Position numbers and translations under genes: made by a program. From positions 1 through 64,000 of the forward strand of contig CABVRS010000002.1 in assembly GCA_902500745.1 (NCBI GenBank): a stretch of 64,000 bases of DNA, given 5' to 3'. Numbering within the stretch: position 1 is the stretch's first letter; each line of letters begins with the position of its first letter. This DNA comes from an uncultured Nitrospira sp. Lineage in GTDB: Bacteria; Nitrospirota; Nitrospiria; Nitrospirales; Nitrospiraceae. The notes under the pieces were generated by a model. The model searched no databases, had not been told where the DNA came from, and saw only the letters and a list, made by a program, of their open reading frames with translations. Positions 33,598 through 42,800 of the stretch are shown here, in pieces.

Positions 33598-35871
33598 ATG
33601 GCTTTTGATGGAAATTCAACCGCGATTAGCAGAACAGCCACACTCTATGCGGATGTGATTGTTCCTCGTCATATCGAGAAATCGTTCACCTATCTCGTCC
33701 CACCTGTCTTAGCCCAGGCCATTGACGTTGGGAGCCGCGTCCTGGTTCCATTCGGTCGTGTCGCACTCGAAGGAGCGGTCATTTCGTTGACCAATGAGCT
33801 TCCGATAGAGATACAGACCGTTTCTCTTAAAGAGATCTCTGCTCTGGTTCAGAACGGACAAGATCCGTTCCTATCTCCCAAGCTGCTTGAACTCTCCCGC
33901 AAGATCGCCAACTATTACGTCGCACCCTGGGGCCAATGTCTTCGGCTTATATGTTCCTCGTTCGTAACGCGACAGACATCGCGCACTCGATATGTTGTCA
34001 CTCCGCAGGGGCGAGCAGCCTTGGCGACCGGCCGCTGTCCCGACGACTTGCGACCAACTCTTCAGCGAATTGCCCGTCGAACGAAGGGAGTCTTGTCATC
34101 GACTTTGCATCCGACTCGACGAAGCAGCACCTTGCGCATGATCGATATCCTCATCAAGGAGTCGTGGTTAACCCTCGTGCCTTTGGACAACACCAGCGGT
34201 GATCACCAGAGACGGCCCGGAAAGCTCGTTGCGTACGAGCGTGAGGATGGACTGCTGAGGAATACCGTGCTCCCCCCTACGAACCTTCCGGAATCGGATT
34301 TATCTTGGAGAGCGCGCATCATGGAATGCCTCCAAAGCAATCATATGGAGAAACTCGTTCTGCATGCTCCATGGCCACATCGAATCAGAAGGCTTGCCGA
34401 CGCCATTCAACAGGCACATTCACTGAAGCAATCCACCCTTGTGGTTACCGGCGAAAGTGCGAGAGCAGCCTGGCTCAAGCAACTGCTCTCAACCCTCACA
34501 GGACTTCAGATTACTCTCGCACATCCGTCCTCGGAATCCGACCGATTGGAACAGAATCACGGTTCACGACCATCGGTAATTGTAGGAACCCGCTCCGCCA
34601 TTTTTGCACCGATCGAATCGATTGGACTGATCTGGATCGAAGGAGAGGAGGACGCTGCTCTTAAAGAACCGCAGGAGCCTCGCTATCATGCTCGTGAGGT
34701 CGCCGAGCTGAGAGCAGAGAGTGAGCACGCACTCCTGGTGCTTGCTTCCGAACATCCATCTCTTGAGTCACAATTCGACGCCGCAGCCGAGCATCACACG
34801 GTTCAGCAGAATCTGGCGCTTCGGCCGAAGATTGAGCTGGTGGACCTTCGCAAGGAGCCAGGGGGTACTCTATTCAGCCGGAAACTCATCTCGGCAATGC
34901 AGGAAGCCCTTCAGACTCATTCGAAAATACTGCTCTTTCTTAATAGGAAAGGATATGCGAGGACCCTGGTGTGTCGAGATTGCAGCTGGGTTCCTCGCTG
35001 TGCCGCTTGTGCCGTGCCGTTCACCTACTACCGGGAGATCGGCCAACTCACCTGCCGCTACTGTGGGAGCTCGGATCGGTTGCCTGATTCCTGCCCTTCG
35101 TGTCATTCGTCACGTATGAGTCCTCTAGGAGACGGCACGGAACGAGTTGAGGCCGACACTCGACGTTTGTTTCCCCATGCCAAGATTGCGCGGATCGATG
35201 GTGACACGCTCCGGCGACCGGCTTCCGCCCGCCAGCTGTGGGAATCTGCCAGGTCTGGGACCTGGGATATTCTGATTGGGACGCAAGCCCTGTTTCGTCG
35301 AGAGCCTCTGCCCCAACATGATTTGATAGGCATTCTTCAGGCTGATTCTGGGTTGCACGTCTCTGATTTTCGATCCGCCGAGCAGACCTATCACCTGCTG
35401 ATTGATGCCGCAAGCTTAGCTTCCCCGGGATCGGTAGGAGGTCACGTCATCGTGCAGACACGCTTCCCCGCACATCATGCCGTCCAGGCTTTGCTATCGG
35501 GAGACCCCGATCGGTTCTATGAGGAAGAGCATGCCGCACGACGACTGCTTTACTACCCACCTCTGTGCCACCTCGCCGAGCTGTCGGTTATTGGGATGAG
35601 CCCTGAGATTGTGGAAGAAGCCGCAAAGCACTGGGCTATAGAGCTTCGTCGGAATGCCGATAACCAGGAATCCCTCATCGTGTTAGGCCCTGTACCAGCC
35701 ATCAACAGACAACCTCGAAACCACCAGCACCGCATGCTGGTAAAAGCACTTGATTGCCGGGTGCTGAGCCATCGAGTCCATGATTCCGTGCAGAGCTTGG
35801 AACGACGGTACCGAAAAGGGCAGGTCAAGTTTGTCATCGACATAGACCCGGTTGAAACCGGTCAAAGTTAA
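33598..35871 (+). CDS. priA: PriA-type primosomal protein with degenerate helicase motifs
   Basis: A 757-residue PriA homologue. The N-terminal DNA-binding part (about 12-110: YADVIVPRHIEKSFTYLVPP, GSRVLVPFGR) and the zinc module with all eight cysteines (CRDC, CAAC, CRYC, CPSC) are intact. The ATPase core is not. At the Walker A place, where PriA has a GVTGSGKT-type loop, residues 253-263 read LVLHAPWPHRI. The DEEH box reads IEGEED (347-352). Motif VI, usually AGRAGR, reads AASLASPGS. The protein is full length and in one frame, so it is not a broken gene. It probably still binds forks and loads or recruits other factors without helicase action, as proposed for the degenerate PriA of actinobacteria. 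Confidence 0.85.
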   Translation: MAFDGNSTAISRTATLYADVIVPRHIEKSFTYLVPPVLAQAIDVGSRVLVPFGRVALEGAVISLTNELPIEIQTVSLKEISALVQNGQDPFLSPKLLELSRKIANYYVAPWGQCLRLICSSFVTRQTSRTRYVVTPQGRAALATGRCPDDLRPTLQRIARRTKGVLSSTLHPTRRSSTLRMIDILIKESWLTLVPLDNTSGDHQRRPGKLVAYEREDGLLRNTVLPPTNLPESDLSWRARIMECLQSNHMEKLVLHAPWPHRIRRLADAIQQAHSLKQSTLVVTGESARAAWLKQLLSTLTGLQITLAHPSSESDRLEQNHGSRPSVIVGTRSAIFAPIESIGLIWIEGEEDAALKEPQEPRYHAREVAELRAESEHALLVLASEHPSLESQFDAAAEHHTVQQNLALRPKIELVDLRKEPGGTLFSRKLISAMQEALQTHSKILLFLNRKGYARTLVCRDCSWVPRCAACAVPFTYYREIGQLTCRYCGSSDRLPDSCPSCHSSRMSPLGDGTERVEADTRRLFPHAKIARIDGDTLRRPASARQLWESARSGTWDILIGTQALFRREPLPQHDLIGILQADSGLHVSDFRSAEQTYHLLIDAASLASPGSVGGHVIVQTRFPAHHAVQALLSGDPDRFYEEEHAARRLLYYPPLCHLAELSVIGMSPEIVEEAAKHWAIELRRNADNQESLIVLGPVPAINRQPRNHQHRMLVKALDCRVLSHRVHDSVQSLERRYRKGQVKFVIDIDPVETGQS

Positions 35872-36290
35872 ACGACTCTTTTCTTCTTCGTCGCCCGCAA
35901 TCCCGACATCGGAGCAGGTCGTTCTTTGGACGGTGCTGAATCAGCTTTGCGAGCTCGATTGAACAGCCCATAGGAGAATGATACCCAGAATACAGATGAA
36001 AAGAGACCCATGACGACGGCCGATAGAATCGTTCCCATTTCTGCTTCAGGAAGCTCGTCCGATGCGCCTTTGAGTTGCAGCATCAACACGATCGGCCATA
36101 CAAAGCTTTCTATGCCGAGTAACAGCGTAGACCACGCCCATATCTTTGAGATCGAATCCGCCATCACCCATAGGAACAGTCCCACGGCGAAAGCCCATCC
36201 GAGCACGATGAACGGAGAAACGCTTCCCCAAATCAACCAGAACCCAACAGCAGCGACCGTAGTGCCAAGGACAATATTCAGAAGTCTCAT
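35868..36290 (-). CDS. Four-helix membrane protein, unknown function
   Basis: A 140-residue protein with about four hydrophobic helices (residues 4-22, 26-44, 50-72 and 86-108) and a basic C-terminal tail (RKADSAPSKERP...ATKKKRVV), which should lie in the cytoplasm. No motif is recognised. It is convergent with priA, their ends overlapping by four bases. A 136-residue receiver gene lies upstream on the same strand. Confidence 0.62.
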   Translation of the reverse strand: MRLLNIVLGTTVAAVGFWLIWGSVSPFIVLGWAFAVGLFLWVMADSISKIWAWSTLLLGIESFVWPIVLMLQLKGASDELPEAEMGTILSAVVMGLFSSVFWVSFSYGLFNRARKADSAPSKERPAPMSGLRATKKKRVV

Positions 36291-36378
36291 GATGACGATG
36301 GGGCTAACGCGAAAGGGCGGAGTTTGACGGGAGCACGTGGTGATGTCAATGGGGAGAACACGGGAGAGATGACGTCGG

Positions 36379-36789
36379 TTAGCTCATCACTTCCGCCGCG
36401 ACCGTCTCCAGGAGAATCTTGAGCTCGACGGGTTTTTGAAGGGTTTGTCTGGCGCCACGCATTTTGGCGACATCCAAGAAATTGGTGACGCCGATTGTTT
36501 CACATCCTCCTGTCATGGCTATCACACAAGAATTTGGAAATTCCCGTCGGAGCATCATGATTCCTTCTAACCCATCTGGTTCAGGCATCAGGATGTCCAT
36601 GATCACACGATCGGTCGACTTCCTTCGATACCGCTCAAGCCCCTCTTCCTCGTTGCAGGTTTCTTCAACCTCATCGCCCGCTTGTTCGAGAGTCTCTCTG
36701 ATCAGCTGACGAACTTGGTCCTGATCGTCAACTACGAGGACCGACGGAATCCGAGACCTCGTTAGGTAGTGTGGATGGGTCTTGGTCAA
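36379..36789 (-). CDS. Stand-alone response regulator receiver
   Basis: A 136-residue receiver domain. VLVVDDQDQVRQL gives the acidic pocket, phospho-Asp is in VIMDILMPEPDG, Thr in VIAMTGG and Lys in TLQKPVEL. No output domain. The only start that keeps the first strand is TTG 36789, with AGG seven bases upstream, so the gene overlaps the end of the preceding PAS protein by 62 bases in a different frame. The frame is closed by a stop about 40 bases further up, so the two are not one broken gene in an obvious way. Confidence 0.75.
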   Translation of the reverse strand: MTKTHPHYLTRSRIPSVLVVDDQDQVRQLIRETLEQAGDEVEETCNEEEGLERYRRKSTDRVIMDILMPEPDGLEGIMMLRREFPNSCVIAMTGGCETIGVTNFLDVAKMRGARQTLQKPVELKILLETVAAEVMS

Positions 36790-39046
36790 CCGACCTGGAT
36801 ACTGAGTATGACGAAGCCTGGTCTAAGGCGCGGCGAACTCTTTGAGCCACCTCTCGAGCTTTTCGCCCCGCACCGATCACCTGGGTGATATGGCGATGAG
36901 CTTTGGTCTCGGCAGGGATCAACGCCAGTGCCAACTCGCTGAAACCCAGTACCGCGGTGAGACTATTGTTCAGCTCATGGGCAATACCACCGATCAAGGT
37001 TCTCATGGTCTCCATTTCTTCTACGACTCGTACCGCCACCGCGGTATTCGCACGATCAGTAATATCCACAAGCATCCCTATCGTATGTACAGGTTGCCGC
37101 TTACTCCCCTCACCATCAAATCGTGTCAGAGTGCAAAGACTGATGTGCCGAACCGCTCCATTCGGCCGGATGAGTCTGTGCTCAACCGTGTACAGTCCCT
37201 CTTTCCCCGTATCAAGTACACGTAAGGCTGCACAACGCATCCTCTCCCGGTCGCCTGGGTGAACCAGTTCCAAATAGCGTTCGAACGAAGGCAATTCATC
37301 GCCGCTGACCCCATAGATGTCACGCAAAATCGGTGACCAGACCTGAGTGTTCGTCCGATGATCATGCTCAAAGGTCCCAACCTGTCCCGCCAGGACGGCA
37401 AGATCGAATCTCGCCTTGATATCTGTGAGTGCTTCGTCGGTCCGCTCGGGAGCCGTGAGATCGATCATGGTGGTTAAGATGGTCTTCCCTTTGGACGGAT
37501 CAATGGGATGCAGACAGATTTCAACCGGGAATTCTGAGCCGTCCTTGCGAAGTCCATGCACTTTCCGACTGACGCTCATGAGATCTGATGCACCGGGTGA
37601 ACAACAGGTGGCGCGCGCGTTCCGCTGCGGCTCGCGATCTCGTACTGAAAGCAAACACTCGACGGGTCGGCCTAACAACTCGTCCCGAACGTACCCAAAC
37701 ATGCGTTCGACGTGGCTATTGACGAGAGAGATCGTCCCATCTTGGCGAGTCAGGAGCATCCCGTTAGGAACCGCCTCCATGACGGTCTTAAATTGATGAT
37801 CGCGTTCTTCCGCCATGGCCGCGACAAGCTTGTAGTCCGTGATGTCTTCAATCTTCCCAGACATGCGAATTGGCTGATCGGAAGAGCCCTGGATGAGCAC
37901 TCCACGGCAACGGACAAATCGAACATCACCCCCAGGCTGGATAATTCGACATTCGATATCATAGGGACGGTCGGAAGTGAATGTTTCCTCGACCAACGTG
38001 AGCACGCGATCGCGATCCTCTGGATGAAGAGCCTTCTTAAAGGTCTCATACGTCGGTGGAACCGAACCCGGCTCGTATCCAAAAACACGGTATTGCTCTT
38101 CCGACCAAATCTCAGCCCCATGACCGATTGCCCACCCCCAGTGTTCATTGTCCGCGATACTCTGACCTTTCCCCAGCAGATGTCCGGCGTGGAATGATTG
38201 GGTTTCAATTTGCCTCTGCCGAGAAATGTCCGAAAAGCAGATCAGAACGGATTCTTTCCCTTCCCACAGAATTGGAGCAACAGACAGTTCAACAACAACG
38301 CCCTGTCCGTCACATCGTAGGAATTGCGTTTCCAGTCGCTTGGTCGAATGACTCGATCGTATTGTCTGTACAATCCATAGGCGGACGGATTCCTGCAACT
38401 CACCGTACACAATATCGAGGTACGGGTTACCGATGACTTGTTCGGCGGATCCGGCACCGAGGATCTGTAGGCCGGCCTTGTTGACATACACGATCTCCGA
38501 TTCAGCCGTGACAAGCATACCTTCGGAGGCGAGATCGCATAGAAATGTGGGAGACGGCATCTGATGTAGTTCTGCTTGCACTTGTAGGAGGCGGGAGACA
38601 TCTCGCATCACCCAGATGACCGACCGAACCCGTCCTCTCCGATCTTGAATCGGAGACAACGTCACTTCATTCCAAAACGACGTCCCATTTTTCCTGTAGT
38701 GGCGGAGCGATACCCGGCACTCCCGCCCGTCTTGGAGTGCCAATGCAAGTTTCTCAATCGACACGCGATCAGTTGCGGGGCCGTTCAATATCACCGTTGT
38801 TTGTCCGACCACGTCCTGCTCGGCATAGCCGGTCAACGACAGGAACGCGTGATTCACATACAGAACGGGGTGATGTGGGAGCGTCGCATCCGTCACAAGG
38901 ACGCTGCAATTCGTGGCCGCAATAACCCGCGACTTCAGGACGTTCTCTTGGTACTGTCGAATTGCGAACCAGAGGGAGAAACCCACGAGCAGGAGCAACC
39001 CTAGGAAGAGACCAGCAGTCATGCAGGACAGCCTTCCGGTAGGCAC
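36728..39046 (-). CDS. Membrane multi-PAS protein with LOV-like domain and HisKA but no ATPase domain
   Basis: A 772-residue protein. One membrane helix lies at about residues 10-29. PAS 1 (about 40-150) is LOV-like: VLVTDATLPHHPVLYVN, then GQTTVILNGPATD where LOV has GxNCRFLQ, with Thr84 in place of the adduct-forming Cys, and YRKNGTSFWNEVTLSP. Four more PAS domains follow (about 165-280, 290-410, 415-540, 545-670). A HisKA helix pair has its His in GGIAHELNNSLTAVLG. The protein then ends after about 70 residues: no HATPase_c (N, G1, G2 boxes) is present. It cannot phosphorylate itself by known chemistry. It overlaps the receiver gene. It may be a deletion product of a hybrid kinase, or a phosphotransfer/sensory partner. 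Confidence 0.8.
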   Translation of the reverse strand: MPTGRLSCMTAGLFLGLLLLVGFSLWFAIRQYQENVLKSRVIAATNCSVLVTDATLPHHPVLYVNHAFLSLTGYAEQDVVGQTTVILNGPATDRVSIEKLALALQDGRECRVSLRHYRKNGTSFWNEVTLSPIQDRRGRVRSVIWVMRDVSRLLQVQAELHQMPSPTFLCDLASEGMLVTAESEIVYVNKAGLQILGAGSAEQVIGNPYLDIVYGELQESVRLWIVQTIRSSHSTKRLETQFLRCDGQGVVVELSVAPILWEGKESVLICFSDISRQRQIETQSFHAGHLLGKGQSIADNEHWGWAIGHGAEIWSEEQYRVFGYEPGSVPPTYETFKKALHPEDRDRVLTLVEETFTSDRPYDIECRIIQPGGDVRFVRCRGVLIQGSSDQPIRMSGKIEDITDYKLVAAMAEERDHQFKTVMEAVPNGMLLTRQDGTISLVNSHVERMFGYVRDELLGRPVECLLSVRDREPQRNARATCCSPGASDLMSVSRKVHGLRKDGSEFPVEICLHPIDPSKGKTILTTMIDLTAPERTDEALTDIKARFDLAVLAGQVGTFEHDHRTNTQVWSPILRDIYGVSGDELPSFERYLELVHPGDRERMRCAALRVLDTGKEGLYTVEHRLIRPNGAVRHISLCTLTRFDGEGSKRQPVHTIGMLVDITDRANTAVAVRVVEEMETMRTLIGGIAHELNNSLTAVLGFSELALALIPAETKAHRHITQVIGAGRKAREVAQRVRRALDQASSYSVSRSVDQDPSTLPNEVSDSVGPRS

Positions 39047-39173
39047 ACATCGTTACTTGTGACAACAACTACCCAAAGCTAGCCTATGTGAATTGCGAGA
39101 AAATGCCCAGAGATAAAGGTCACAAGGCGAGTGAAATTTTGCCCCTAGAATAGTAGAGCCGAATGTTGTCGCT

Positions 39174-39836
39174 TCAGCCTTGCCGCTTGACGAAGAAGGC
39201 GGCCGCCTGCGCACGACGTGTGATACGAAGCTTCTGAAAAACGTTTGCGAGATAGTTTTTCACGGTCTTGTCGCTGAGCCCAAGCGCCACGGCAATTTCC
39301 TTGTTGGTCTTCCCCTCGGCCACCAAGGCGACGACTCGTTCTTCTTGCGATGAAAGTTGGTCGGTCCCTGGAGTCGATGGTAGATCGTGGAGTCCTCGCA
39401 GCCACCTCAGAGCCCGTTCGGTCACGGTAGAGTCCAAGATGGATTGGCCCTTGGCGACCGAACGGATGGCCTCCAGCAATCCCGGCGAGTCGATTTCCTT
39501 GAGCACATAGCCATGCGCGCCAGCGAGCACCGCGGCCAGCACCGAGTCGTCGTCCGCGTAGGACGTCAGAAAAATGACTCGCGTGCCCGGCAGCGTCCCA
39601 AGAATTTCTCGGCAGGCATCGACACCGGAACCATCCGGAAGACGCACATCCATCAAGACGACGTCTGGTTTCAGCTTCTGGGTCTGCTGAACAGCATCGG
39701 CCATGGTACCGGCTTCGCCTACCACGGTGATGCCCTGGTTTTGTGCCAGGACGGTCCGAAGCCCCACGCGAATCACTTCGTGATCGTCGACAAGCAAGAC
39801 ACGAATGGTTTGAACTTGAGTTTTAGTTGTGAGCAT
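39174..39836 (-). CDS. NarL/FixJ-family response regulator
   Basis: A 220-residue two-domain regulator. The receiver (about 10-125) has VLLVDDHEVIRVGL, phospho-Asp in VLMDVRLPDGSG and Lys in YVLKEID. The LuxR-type helix-turn-helix (about 150-215) shows LSSQEERVVALVAEGKTNKE and LSDKTVKNYLANVFQKL. ATG 39836 is chosen (AAGG upstream); longer readings overlap the giant kinase gene in another frame. It overlaps that gene by 14 bases and is surely its cognate regulator. It may also serve the second kinase at 46900. Confidence 0.9.
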   Translation of the reverse strand: MLTTKTQVQTIRVLLVDDHEVIRVGLRTVLAQNQGITVVGEAGTMADAVQQTQKLKPDVVLMDVRLPDGSGVDACREILGTLPGTRVIFLTSYADDDSVLAAVLAGAHGYVLKEIDSPGLLEAIRSVAKGQSILDSTVTERALRWLRGLHDLPSTPGTDQLSSQEERVVALVAEGKTNKEIAVALGLSDKTVKNYLANVFQKLRITRRAQAAAFFVKRQG

Positions 39837-42800
39837 AGTGACCATCCTTTGGAAGATCGAGTAAGATTTTCGTCCCCTTCCATGGTTTCGATTGAAGGGC
39901 AAACGACCCACGGACCTTTTGAGCCCGTGCCGCCATGTTCCGTAACCCGTGACCAACGCCTTGAGCCGACCGCGCATTAAACCCGATGCCATCGTCTCGA
40001 ATGGTGAGACGAGTCGTGTGGACGAGTTCCCGGAGGGAAACCATAATCCGCGTGGCTCGGCTGTGCCGCAACGCATTACTCAGTCCTTCGCGAACAACAT
40101 TGATAATATGAAGTGCCTGTTCGGTCGACAAGCGGCGTGCTGCCGCATCGTCGATCCGTATCCGACATTTCGCCGAAGAAGAACCGGACATCGTTTGGAC
40201 CATGGTTCGTAGTGCCGTTGGGAAATCCCCACCCTGGATCACCTCAGACTCAAGACCCGCGATAAAATTACGAACCTCTCCCATCACTTGATTGAGCTGC
40301 CCGATCGCATGATCGAGCGTTGACATGAATTTTGCTGCGACCTCTTCTGGTTGTTGCCGGATCATCGGTTTACAACCCTCTAACCCAAGCCCCACGGCGT
40401 ATAGCGATTGGAGAATACCGTCATGGAGATCCTGACTGATGCGCTCTCGCTCTTGGAGCGCGACGCTCAAATCTCGTTCCCGCTGCAGCAACATCTCCTC
40501 CATTCTCTTGCGCTCAGTAATGTCGGTCGCCGCACCGAGCACCATATGAACCTGCCCCTGATCGTCGTAAATCGGTCTTTTGATCGTCTGCAACCAACGA
40601 ATGTTTCCGTTCACATCGGTGAATTTCTCCTCCGGGATAAACCGATCTTGGCCGGAATTCATCACCTCAAGATCGTTTTCTCGGAAAAACTCCACCTCAT
40701 CCGCATTGGGGTTGAAATAAGCGTCTGTTTTCCCGATCAAGTCATCCACAGTCGTCCCATACCAGTCAGCGACAGCCTTGTTCGCGACCGAAAACCGTCC
40801 TTCACGGTCCTTGGCAAAGATAAGGTCTGGGTCCGTATCGATGACTTGTCGCAAAAACGTATGGGAACGTCGCAGCTCCGCTTCGGCTCGTTTGCGTTCT
40901 CCGATGTCCCTCAAGATCGCACAGCCGTACTCTTTCCCGTCGTACTGCAGATAATTGAAGGTGACCTCCATATCCAGTATCTCACCGGTGCGCGACCAAT
41001 ATTTTGCCTCGAATGCCAACGCACCTCGATCCTTCACGTGACCCCAATGCTCCGGCCATCGCTCGACAGGAAAATTGGGGTCAATGTCATGCACCGTCAT
41101 CAATATCAAATCCTGTCGTGAATACCCCAACATTCGGCACGCCGTATCGTTGACATTGAATATCCGAGCGGTCGGATCGAGCCACAAAATCGCTTCCACA
41201 GCCTGATCCACGGAGAACTGGGTCAACCGCAGCGCTTTCCCCATGCGCTTGCCCTCAGTGATGTCATCACCGACCGTGACCGAGCATTGCTTGCCGTTCA
41301 GCATGATCAGTTCAGATGATAAGAGGCACTGTCGGACCTCGCCGCTCTTGCTCCGCAGTTTCACTTCCGCATTCCGGACTGACCCTTCTCGCCTCAACAG
41401 CTCAAGGTACTGGGCCCGTTCTTCCATAGAATCCCAGAGCCCTATTTGTATCGTCGTGTGCTCCACCACCTCTTCTTTACAATACCCAAACAGCTGACAC
41501 GCAGCCTCGTTGATATCGACCACTCGACCGGTGTCCAGCTCGCTGATGACGACCGGATGGGGGCTGGCTTGGAACGCCTTGGCAAAGCGCTCTTCGCTAT
41601 TCCGCAGCGCTTCCTCCGCTTCCTTTCGCTCCGTAATGTCACTCGCAACGGTAACCACACAGAGCGTTCCATTGAGCTCTGCGAGATCAGCGGATGCCAG
41701 AAAGTAACGCAACGCACCTGCTTTGGTCTTCAAAGCAAATTCCATGTTGCGCACCGGCTCCCCGGCTCTGAGGCGCTCGATGACCCGCACTCGATCTTCG
41801 AGATTCGGCCAAATGCCGAGCATCAATGTGGTCTTGCCGATCACTTCCTCTCGACGAAAGCCGAACAGCTCCAGACAAGCATCATTGACCTCGATACAAA
41901 GGCCCGATCCGGCCTCGGTGATCCCAATCGGATGAGGACTTGCTCTGAAGGCTTTTGAGAATCGTTCCTCGCTTTCCCGAAGGCTGTGCTCCGCTCGCTT
42001 GCGCTCGGTGATATCGTCGCACACGATCAGAGCTAATGATTCTCCGTCCTGGCTGCGCAACACACGTGCAACCTCGCGTACCCACAACACCGTCCCATCC
42101 CCTCGCACCTTGCGAAACTCCCATTGCGCGACGCCTTCCGGATGACGGAAGAACGTTTCCATCTCGGCACAAATGCGCGCTCGATCTTCTTCGAAGAAAA
42201 TCGTCTCCACCGACTTCTGGACAAGGTCCTCCACACGGTAGCCCAAGTACTGCGCGCCATATTGGTTGACAGACCTGATGATTCGCGCGCTATCCACAGT
42301 GAAATACATGGAAGGAGTCTCATCATAGAGCGTTCGGTATCGCTCCTCGCTTTGACGCAAATCGTCTAGGGCCGCTTGGCGGTCTCGCTCACCACCGAGC
42401 CACCGTGCCATGAGTTGAATGAAATCTTTCTCGGTTTCGGTAAAATCTCTTGTCCTGGGTTCAACACCCACAAAACACAGGGTCCCGTAGGTGCGCTCTA
42501 GTCCACTAATCACGGTGCCGATGTACGACTCCAACTTTAGTGCGGCATAGGCTGGGTGTCCCTGCCACTCTGGAGAGGCCCCAGCATGTTCGAAGCTCAG
42601 CGGTCCGCCTCGGCGAAGAGTCTCACTACAATATGTCTTGTTCAGGGGCACACGCATGCCCTCGTAGAAAACCGTGCTGGGCGCGTTCAACCGTTTCACC
42701 TCTAACTCTTCTCCTAGGGCAATGGTCTCCATCCCGACTGGTAAGTCGAAGATGCGGCATCCCAGCTGGAGGAGGGCTTCAACCCGATCCTTGAACGACT

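Noticed and set aside
36379-39046. Single frameshifted hybrid kinase (PAS protein plus receiver)
   Set aside because: The receiver frame is closed about 40 bases above its TTG start and no ATPase sequence lies between, so a simple frameshift does not restore a hybrid kinase; an older deletion remains possible.
39837-40076. Extended NarL regulator start inside the giant kinase gene
   Set aside because: The added sequence is low-quality and overlaps the kinase domain in another frame; the receiver begins right after ATG 39836.
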